Assembly (NCBI GenBank): GCA_016181325.1
Contig: JACOZO010000108.1
Span: 1-6,159 of the forward strand
DNA: 6,159 nt
Source: Candidatus Woesearchaeota archaeon
GTDB lineage: Archaea > Nanobdellota > Nanobdellia > Woesearchaeales > GW2011-AR4
Reading direction: 5' to 3'
The notes under the pieces were generated by a model. That model was not told the origin of the DNA and did no database searches. It saw only the letters and a program-made list of their open reading frames with translations. How positions within the stretch are numbered: the stretch's first letter is position 1; the number at the start of each line of letters is the position of its first letter. Positions 1 through 5,030 of the stretch are shown here, piece after piece. A program made the position numbers and the translations under genes.

Positions 1-987
1 ATCTGCAATCTCATAAACATCATAATCTGGTGTGATGTCGCATTTCGGCTTATAACAGCATACACATCCTTTTTTTGGTATTATCTTTATGCCTCGATTG
101 TAAAGTTCAATCTCCCACGGGGATGTCGGGCAAAAAAATACAACTATTTTCTTCTTTAACGCCACCCCTACGTTTAAAGCAAGGCTGTCGCTTGTCACAA
201 GAACGCTGCACAAATTTATCAATGATGCGAATTCCATCAGAGAATTATCGCAGCCTGCATCCGTAATATCAGACTTCGCCAGCTCCTTTATCTTTTGATT
301 CCTTTCTTTTTCTTCGGGGCCGCCGAAAAGCAGTATCCTGGCGTTTTTTACATCTCTATTAAGATTGTCAATCAGTTTTGCCGTCTTTTCTATGCTGAGC
401 TTCTTGTCCTGCCATCTTCCTCCTGCTCCGGTGTTGATGCCGATAACTAAATCACCGTCTTTTAGATTATTTTTAATTGAAAATTTCTTTCCAAATTCCA
501 GCTCAACGCTGCTTAATTCCAGAACAGGCTCCTGTTTTTTATAATTTAACCCTAAAATGCCGTACATTATTTCCTGGTAGGTTTTCCTGTTTTCTGCCTT
601 TAACTGGTCTGCCTTTTCCTTGCCGTGCCTGGAGATAAGGCCCGTGTCAAACCACTGGCTTGAATCACCTGTATAAACCTTTGAGCCATCTTTCAAGTAA
701 GAGCCGATTATTTTGCCTGAATTAACGGAAGATGCCAGTGTGCAGGCTTCAGTGTCATCATCGAGGCTGATTACCATATCATATTTTATTTTGCAAATGC
801 CATCAAAGTCATCTTCAATCAGGAAAATCTTTTTTATTTCTTTGATATTTTTTAAAATGCCATAGCACTGCTTCTTTGTCGCCCAGTATATCTCCGGATT
901 GCTGTATTTTTCCCTTAAGCCTGGAAGGATGGAGGTTGTCCTGATGACATCCCATATTGCGCCTAATTTGATTATGAGTATTTTCAT
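1..987 (-). CDS. Glycosyltransferase family 9 (heptosyltransferase-like), C-terminus cut by the window edge
   Basis: The frame is open from ATG at 987 to the left edge without a stop, giving 329 visible residues, so only a short C-terminal tail is missing. It begins MKILIIKLGAIWDVIRTTS, the usual GT9 opening (K-L-G-x-x-x-D-V-x-R-T-T), followed by LPGL and a YWAT strand. The second Rossmann domain starts at G183-I-N-T-G-A-G-G-R-W192. A nucleotide-sugar-binding motif T265-S-D-S-L-A-L follows, leading to the FFCPTSPWE loop. Four cysteines (308, 310, 311, 316) match the C-terminal cysteine cluster seen in many family members. GT9 enzymes are cytosolic GT-B transferases that move a nucleotide-activated sugar, often ADP-heptose, onto a lipid-linked acceptor; the sugar here is unknown. 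N272 sits where the family usually has histidine. The start is fixed by a TATA box about 27 nt upstream and by the lack of an earlier in-frame start. Family assignment is firm; substrate is not. Confidence 0.9.
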   Translation of the reverse strand, partial: MKILIIKLGAIWDVIRTTSILPGLREKYSNPEIYWATKKQCYGILKNIKEIKKIFLIEDDFDGICKIKYDMVISLDDDTEACTLASSVNSGKIIGSYLKDGSKVYTGDSSQWFDTGLISRHGKEKADQLKAENRKTYQEIMYGILGLNYKKQEPVLELSSVELEFGKKFSIKNNLKDGDLVIGINTGAGGRWQDKKLSIEKTAKLIDNLNRDVKNARILLFGGPEEKERNQKIKELAKSDITDAGCDNSLMEFASLINLCSVLVTSDSLALNVGVALKKKIVVFFCPTSPWEIELYNRGIKIIPKKGCVCCYKPKCDITPDYDVYEIAD

Positions 988-1010
988 AGGATGACAGAAC
1001 AGATAGGGTG

Positions 1011-1018
1011 TTTTAAAT
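1011..1018 (-). promoter_or_regulatory. TATA box (ATTTAAAA) for the leftward glycosyltransferase gene
   Basis: On the minus strand ATTTAAAA is preceded by a purine-rich AGAAAAC that could serve as the BRE. The box is centred about 27 nt before the ATG at 987. Archaeal transcription starts about 25-27 nt downstream of the TATA centre, so the mRNA should begin at or within a couple of bases of the start codon. No Shine-Dalgarno sequence lies before this ATG, which agrees with a leaderless message. Confidence 0.6.
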
Positions 1019-1042
1019 GTTTTCTTGCTGAGTTGGGCAATC

Positions 1043-1050
1043 TTTAAATA
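1043..1050 (+). promoter_or_regulatory. TATA box (TTTAAATA) for the rightward membrane-protein operon
   Basis: TTTAAATA is close to the archaeal TATA consensus. Its centre is about 26 nt before the ATG at 1072, which places the predicted transcription start on the start codon itself. The 21 bases between box and ATG hold no Shine-Dalgarno sequence, so a leaderless mRNA is expected. The upstream purine-rich BRE is weak here. Confidence 0.65.
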
Positions 1051-1071
1051 CACTCCAAAATAACCAGAGTT

Positions 1072-1353
1072 ATGAAACTAAGCAGGAATTACATCCATGC
1101 TTTCATCTTTATGCTTGTATACCTCTTTGCAATCTACTTCTGGAGCCAGCCATATCAGGATAGGAGAATCCCTTACGGCGAGTATGATGCCATGTCACAT
1201 TTTGAAGTGGCTGACTACATGTCTTACAATGACAAGTCCATTGTCGGTCTGCCGCCTTACATTGACATAAGGTACGGAACCGACAACAAATTCAGGCCGC
1301 ATACATTATGGTATCCGCCGCCTTTCCACACAACGCTTGGCATAATTCCATAA
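1072..1353 (+). CDS. N-terminal fragment of the split GT-C transferase
   Basis: This 93-residue frame carries one membrane helix (about residues 8-26) and the first outer loop, with EYD at 37-39 and H43. In GT-C enzymes such acidic residues in the first loop bind metal and the lipid-phosphate donor. The frame ends with LWYPPPFHTTLGIIP. The last proline and the stop arise from the second copy of the 8-bp repeat. The start is the leaderless ATG placed by the TATA box at 1043-1050. On its own the fragment lacks the rest of the membrane core and is unlikely to be active. Confidence 0.7.
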   Translation: MKLSRNYIHAFIFMLVYLFAIYFWSQPYQDRRIPYGEYDAMSHFEVADYMSYNDKSIVGLPPYIDIRYGTDNKFRPHTLWYPPPFHTTLGIIP

Positions 1354-1356
1354 TTC
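1341..1356 (+). repeat. Perfect 8-bp tandem duplication CATAATTC x2 that breaks the reading frame
   Basis: CATAATTC occurs at 1341-1348 and again directly at 1349-1356. Because 8 is not a multiple of 3, the second copy shifts the frame and creates TAA at 1351. Dropping one copy restores an uninterrupted 534-residue protein. This is the signature of replication slippage. Confidence 0.9.
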
Positions 1357-1364
1357 AGGTATTT

Positions 1365-1371
1365 GGAGGGG
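1365..1371 (+). promoter_or_regulatory. Shine-Dalgarno-like GGAGGGG before internal ATG 1377
   Basis: GGAGG at 1365-1369 is followed after 7 nt by ATG at 1377, a standard archaeal spacing, and it lies 12 nt past the premature stop. It could allow terminating ribosomes to restart on the downstream fragment. The same bases encode the FGGER stretch of the intact protein, so the match may be chance. Confidence 0.4.
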
Positions 1372-1376
1372 AGAGG

Positions 1377-2684
1377 ATGCTGCCGGTCTATCTTCTGAAC
1401 ACAATAATGGCTACATTCATCATTATAACAGTTTATTTTGTATTGTATTCATTGTATGGTTTCCTGCCGGCAATATTATCCTCTATTTTGCTGATCTTCT
1501 CGCCAAGGGATTTCATGCCTTATCTTTGGGGGCAGTGGCCTGAGAGGTTTGCGTACGCCTTCATTCCAATAATACTTTACTGCTTCTATAAGTATTATCT
1601 GTCCTATAATGAAACCGAGAAAAAAGGGCTGTACTTTTACCTTACTGCCATATTCCTTGGCATTCAGCTCCTGATACACCCCCTTGTTTTCTTTCATTCT
1701 GTTGTGTCATTGGCAGTCCTTTATGCCCTTCTTTTCCTTAAATTCAGGAAATTTGCATTCAATTTAAAGCATATAATTGCAGGGTTTCTGATATTTGCAG
1801 TATTATTTCTGGCATTCCCAATACAGACATTCAACATATTCTCTACTTTGGGCATAGATCCAGGAGAAAAGCAAAAAAGTGATTTTGAGTTGGGAAGGTT
1901 ATTCCAATGGTCACTGAACCCAAAAGACTATGCAGGAAGCGTGCCCCCTTCATATTTCTCATTCAGCGAGATGCACGGCTTGTGGACGCTGCCATTTCTG
2001 CTGGCTGGAATTGCCATATTGGTGATAAGGCGGCAGGAACGGGACTTGTTTATGCTTGCCTGGCTTATCAGCCTGTATCTGATTTTGCACAGGGATTTTA
2101 TTGGAAAGGCCACATTCCTGCACAGGTCGCTGTCAGCAACAGCACACATTTTCGCACCGCTCACTGCAATAGGCGCGGTTTACATAGTCACATTATTCAG
2201 GATTCCGGATAATACAAAAAAATATGTTAAATATGCTTTGGCTGGTGTATTTATCTACTTTATTTTTTCTGTCAACTTTGCGTATGCAGCCAAATTGCTG
2301 AATAAGGACACTTACAACGATTTTTTCAGCACATTGAACGAGCCGGAATACAAGGCTGCGCAGTGGGTGCTTGAGAATGTGCCTCCAGCTTATAATGTCT
2401 CAATATTGGGAATTCCTCATGCTGATAAATTTGTGTCGGTAACATCCAAAAAAATCAGGTGGATGGGTGCCGCATCCCAGCGCGTGAACCGGTTTTATTA
2501 CCTTCTTGACGATGACCAGAAAGATGGCTATGCAAGAAACAATTACGTGATGCTTGACTACACTATGGTTGGGCCGATAAATGATGTTGAGCTGTATAAT
2601 GACATGCAGCAGTTTGAAAAAGAGAAGCTGGCAAACCGCACATTAGTTTATGATAATGACAATATAAAGGTGTATAAGCCATGA
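1377..2684 (+). CDS. C-terminal fragment of the split GT-C transferase, possible internal restart
   Basis: The open frame can be extended back to an ATG at 1308, but codons 1308-1340 lie within the N-terminal fragment in a shifted frame (MVSAAFPHNAW) and do not look like native protein. The ATG at 1377 is residue 100 of the restored protein and follows a GGAGG at a good spacing, so a 435-residue product could be made by restart. It contains WGQWP, the IHP loop, most of the membrane helices and the C-terminal domain (LENVP, then DDDQKDG and NNYVMLDYTM). It lacks the first helix and the acidic loop expected to be catalytic. The stop overlaps the next gene as ATGA. Confidence 0.55.
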   Translation: MLPVYLLNTIMATFIIITVYFVLYSLYGFLPAILSSILLIFSPRDFMPYLWGQWPERFAYAFIPIILYCFYKYYLSYNETEKKGLYFYLTAIFLGIQLLIHPLVFFHSVVSLAVLYALLFLKFRKFAFNLKHIIAGFLIFAVLFLAFPIQTFNIFSTLGIDPGEKQKSDFELGRLFQWSLNPKDYAGSVPPSYFSFSEMHGLWTLPFLLAGIAILVIRRQERDLFMLAWLISLYLILHRDFIGKATFLHRSLSATAHIFAPLTAIGAVYIVTLFRIPDNTKKYVKYALAGVFIYFIFSVNFAYAAKLLNKDTYNDFFSTLNEPEYKAAQWVLENVPPAYNVSILGIPHADKFVSVTSKKIRWMGAASQRVNRFYYLLDDDQKDGYARNNYVMLDYTMVGPINDVELYNDMQQFEKEKLANRTLVYDNDNIKVYKP

Positions 2685-3025
2685 GCATGACCCCGGAAAA
2701 AAAGGAATTTGCAATATTCGCATTGGTATCCATGCTTGCTGTGCTGATATCCGGATTTATGCTGTTTGGGGCAGCCGGCGCGAGAATAGCCTTGGGTGTT
2801 TTTTTCCTGTCATTGCCATTCTATCTTATACTTGACAATTTTGAATTAAGCCCTGGCGAGAAATCTGTATTTTCGCTTCTGATGGGACTAACATTATTTT
2901 CATCAATGGTTTATTTATCTGGATTGGTAATCTCATTTAGGATTTCGATTCTATTGACGTTTATATTGTTGATTATCTTTAATGTTATAATAAAAAAACT
3001 AAAATTGTTCAATGTAAAATCTTAA
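2681..3025 (+). CDS. Small four-helix membrane protein, DUF1616-like, partner of the upstream GT-C gene
   Basis: The 114-residue protein has about four hydrophobic segments (roughly 10-30, 34-51, 62-83, 87-106) and a basic tail ending KKLKLFNVKS. Segments two and three are joined by an LPFYLILDNFELSPGEKS stretch. This resembles the start of DUF1616-type membrane domains (LPGY, then a conserved E/R before the next helix), seen here without the rest of that domain. The start at 2681 is chosen over ATG 2687 because AAAGGTG at 2666-2672 sits 8 nt before it and because the ATGA overlap with the upstream stop indicates translational coupling. A protein of similar design (3044-3412) follows the other GT-C gene. 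Its function is unknown; an accessory subunit of the transferase is an inference from position. Confidence 0.75.
   Translation: MSMTPEKKEFAIFALVSMLAVLISGFMLFGAAGARIALGVFFLSLPFYLILDNFELSPGEKSVFSLLMGLTLFSSMVYLSGLVISFRISILLTFILLIIFNVIIKKLKLFNVKS
2992..2998 (-). terminator. Possible T-tract terminator for the leftward operon
   Basis: Read on the minus strand, TTTTAGTTTTTTTATTA lies about 40-55 nt past the stop at 3044, with a run of seven T. Archaeal termination relies on T-tracts without a required hairpin. The tract lies inside the 3' end of the opposing gene, where it encodes the KK stretch. Confidence 0.4.
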
Positions 3026-3043
3026 TGAGCATGGCTATTGCAG

Positions 3044-3412
3044 TTAAACTTTTGTTTTCTTCATTATTGAACTAACTAAACCAATAGCTATAATTATTGG
3101 CGGCAACATAAACCCGTGATATTTTATATTTATTTCAATCAATCCAAGATAATAGCTTGAAATCCCGACAACTGCCGCGGCAAGCGCAATCCCGACAACA
3201 AACCTCTCCCTGAAATCAAGACTCTCCTGCCAGTGAAGCATCAGGAAATAACCAGGAAGCCCGAAGAGCCAAAGCAAAGAAAAAACAATCCTGAGAACAT
3301 TAATCATCGATTCATTATAAAATATTATTTTAAAAATTATTATTGAGACTAATGCAATTATTCCAAGATATGCAGATTCCTCCCTTATCTTGTCAAATAC
3401 TTCTTTGCTCAA
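3044..3412 (-). CDS. Small four-helix membrane protein, DUF1616-like, partner of the second GT-C gene
   Basis: The 122-residue protein has about four hydrophobic segments (roughly 14-30, 36-60, 72-91, 101-116) and ends in a basic KKTKV tail. It contains LPGYFLMLHWQESLDFRER followed by VVGIALAAAVVG, a match to the opening of DUF1616-type membrane domains but without their remainder. It lines up with the 114-residue protein at 2681-3025 over LPxY, the acidic residue before helix three, and a helix-turn of the YxxGL type. The start is TTG at 3412, inside the end of the upstream gene (20-nt overlap). GGAGAGG at 3419-3425 lies 6 nt before it, which supports this unusual start. Its role is unknown; it is probably a partner of the GT-C protein made just before it. 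Confidence 0.75.
   Translation of the reverse strand: MSKEVFDKIREESAYLGIIALVSIIIFKIIFYNESMINVLRIVFSLLWLFGLPGYFLMLHWQESLDFRERFVVGIALAAAVVGISSYYLGLIEINIKYHGFMLPPIIIAIGLVSSIMKKTKV
3050..3061 (+). terminator. Possible T-tract terminator for the rightward operon
   Basis: TTTTGTTTTCTT starts 25 nt after the stop at 3023-3025. Ten of its twelve bases are T, in runs of four, four and two. It lies inside the 3' end of the opposing gene. No hairpin stands out, which is normal for archaeal terminators. Confidence 0.4.
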
Positions 3413-5030
3413 TGCAATCCTCTCCGGGTTTGTTATTCTTTAAGACAATGGATATCTCATTCTCAAAAACCAGCTTAACAAAATCCTTTTTCAAAAGTTC
3501 GGATGCCAATAGCAGGTTATACTGCGCAAATGCCTGCTGCGATGCCTGCTTGTCAAATACTAAATAGTTATATTTGCAGATGTCAGTCCTGCCTGAAAAT
3601 TCCTTCTCTCTTTCATCAAGCTTGAATGTGAATTTGGTAAGGCTTTTTCTTACAGCAGCCCCCCCTCCGCCGTCTCCCGGGCTTTCTGTGTCGTAGAATC
3701 TCCGTATTTCCCTTTTCTGGATTGCGTCAACGTAGTCCTGCGGTATTACCAGCTTGTGGGCTCTTTTGGAATTCCTGAGTACCGCATCCTGATTGTAGAT
3801 ATCGCCGTAAAAGAAGTAAATTGTGCTGTCTTTTTCAGTATTTCTGCTGAGCCAATCCAAGGCCTGCCAATGATAGCTGTCCATTACGCCTTGATTGGAT
3901 ATCCTGCTGTAAGACGGCAATAAAGGCAGGCTGGCAAATGACAACAAGACAAAAATTATTGTGGCAAATACAATTGAATGGGCTTGCGACCATTTAGGAT
4001 ATGCTATTTTTGCTATTTGGTATATCCCTAGGCCCAACAGGAAAGACAGGTATATCGGCCAGAAGTACCTTAACTGGAATGCCCTGTCGCCAAAGCCGAC
4101 ATAATTTGAATATCCAAATACAAGCATCATGGAGGAGATTATAAGCGGGGCAACATCCTTGCTTTTAAACAGAAGCAATCCGGAAATCAACCCTATCCCA
4201 AGAAATATGAGCAAAATCCCGAAGTCTGCAATGAACAATGACGGGGCGCCCCATTCCTTTATCACGCTGAATGTGTAAGGCTGCCTCTCCATCCAGACAT
4301 ATCTGAAAATCACAAGATAATACGATGAAATGATGACAACCAGGATTAAGCCTAATGCAAAATTTTTGATTATGCTAAGGTTCAGGGATTTCCTGAATAA
4401 CAGATAAAATGAGAATATTATTAGCACGAATCCGGCAAAAAATGCCTCTGACGAATGGCTCATGAAGACTGCGCCTAGGAAAATGCCTAACAGGATAAAA
4501 TTTCTGTTCAATTCATAATTCACCAAGGCCCAAAAGAATGCGACAAGGAAAAATTGCGCCAGAAGTGAAGGCCAATTGCCCCAAGTGAAGCCTGTGTACG
4601 CGCCATTGTAGAACAACAGGACTGTCAGCGGCATTGATAATATTGCGACATTAGTATTGAATTTCCTGATTATAAAATAGAATATCAATGAGGCAACGGC
4701 AGCGAAGAAGAATGGCAGGAAGTAAACCGTGTCATAGACTTCAAGGCCTGAAACATGGGAGATAATTGCAGCGAGATGGTAAATCACCGGAGGGTAATAT
4801 CCTATAACATTACTGATGCCGAACACATTGTAGTAAGGCTCATTCCTGTAACTGCCGGCATCCTTGATCCCTTCCGCCCTTGTCTGGTGCTGGAATGCGT
4901 CTGAAGCGAAATAGGAATAGGGGAAATCATGGCTTAGCTTATGGCCCCATAGATTGCCTATGCCTAAAAATAACAGGAGGGAAAATACAGCCACTATATA
5001 CACATTTTCAAGATTTATTTTGAGGCTCAT
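3393..5030 (-). CDS. GT-C-type multi-pass membrane glycosyltransferase
   Basis: The 545-residue protein starts with a membrane helix (about 9-26). An outer loop follows with D44, H48 and R51 in SDAFQHQTR, resembling the acidic D-x-x-H-x-R loop of STT3/AglB-type GT-C enzymes. Next come YYPPVIYH (78-85), WGNWP (150-154) and MSHSSEAFF (190-198), then many hydrophobic helices. From about residue 370 there is a C-terminal outer domain beginning YHWQALDWLSRNTEKD and carrying a glycine run GDGGGG (452-457). Such enzymes transfer sugars from polyprenyl-phosphate carriers outside the cell membrane. The size, loops and WGxWP position match the broken gene at 1072-2684. The ATG at 5030 lies 23 nt inside the end of the YfhO-like gene, with no clear Shine-Dalgarno (only AAAAAAG), so translation is probably coupled. 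Donor and acceptor are unknown; the PTPS-related membrane family (PF10131) is a likely match to test. Confidence 0.8.
   Translation of the reverse strand: MSLKINLENVYIVAVFSLLLFLGIGNLWGHKLSHDFPYSYFASDAFQHQTRAEGIKDAGSYRNEPYYNVFGISNVIGYYPPVIYHLAAIISHVSGLEVYDTVYFLPFFFAAVASLIFYFIIRKFNTNVAILSMPLTVLLFYNGAYTGFTWGNWPSLLAQFFLVAFFWALVNYELNRNFILLGIFLGAVFMSHSSEAFFAGFVLIIFSFYLLFRKSLNLSIIKNFALGLILVVIISSYYLVIFRYVWMERQPYTFSVIKEWGAPSLFIADFGILLIFLGIGLISGLLLFKSKDVAPLIISSMMLVFGYSNYVGFGDRAFQLRYFWPIYLSFLLGLGIYQIAKIAYPKWSQAHSIVFATIIFVLLSFASLPLLPSYSRISNQGVMDSYHWQALDWLSRNTEKDSTIYFFYGDIYNQDAVLRNSKRAHKLVIPQDYVDAIQKREIRRFYDTESPGDGGGGAAVRKSLTKFTFKLDEREKEFSGRTDICKYNYLVFDKQASQQAFAQYNLLLASELLKKDFVKLVFENEISIVLKNNKPGEDCIEQRSI

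Larger units (their letters stand above)
1072..2684 (+). pseudogene. GT-C-type membrane glycosyltransferase, frameshifted by an 8-bp tandem duplication
   Basis: Two open frames together make one protein. The first stops at TAA 1351-1353; the second runs on in the -1 frame to TGA 2682-2684. Removing one copy of CATAATTC (1341-1356) joins them into a 534-residue protein reading HTTLGIIQVFGGERM across the junction. The restored protein has an N-terminal helix (about 8-26), an acidic first outer loop (E37, D39, H43, E45) and a YPPPFH motif (81-86). WGQWP follows at 150-154, IHP near 199-201, then many further hydrophobic helices and a C-terminal soluble part starting near KAAQWVLENVP. This is the plan of GT-C transferases (STT3/AglB/ArnT superfamily), which use polyprenyl-phosphate-linked sugars at the outer membrane face. 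The minus-strand gene at 3393-5030 shares motifs, spacing and size. The acceptor is unknown. The break could be real, a population variant or an assembly fault. Confidence 0.85.

Noticed and set aside
75..266. Plus-strand open frame of 63 codons
   Set aside because: It lies opposite the GT9 gene, covers its conserved TSDSLAL motif, and has no protein-like features of its own.
1338..1353. Programmed -1 ribosomal frameshift joining the two frames
   Set aside because: A -1 shift would join the frames, but no slippery heptamer or downstream hairpin is visible, and the perfect 8-bp duplication explains the break fully.
1308..1376. ATG 1308 as the true start of a separate 458-residue gene
   Set aside because: Its first codons (MVSAAFPHNAW) overlap the N-terminal fragment in a shifted frame, have no Shine-Dalgarno or promoter, and do not resemble the GT-C motif (YPPPFH) encoded by the other frame.
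1476..2212. Open frames overlapping the GT-C gene (1476-1697 minus, 1907-2212 plus, 1928-2164 minus)
   Set aside because: They are frame shadows of a clear membrane-protein coding frame and have no recognisable start signals or domains.
3026..3043. Hairpin terminator between the convergent genes
   Set aside because: The 18-bp gap shows no convincing inverted repeat; T-tracts in the flanking coding ends are better candidates.
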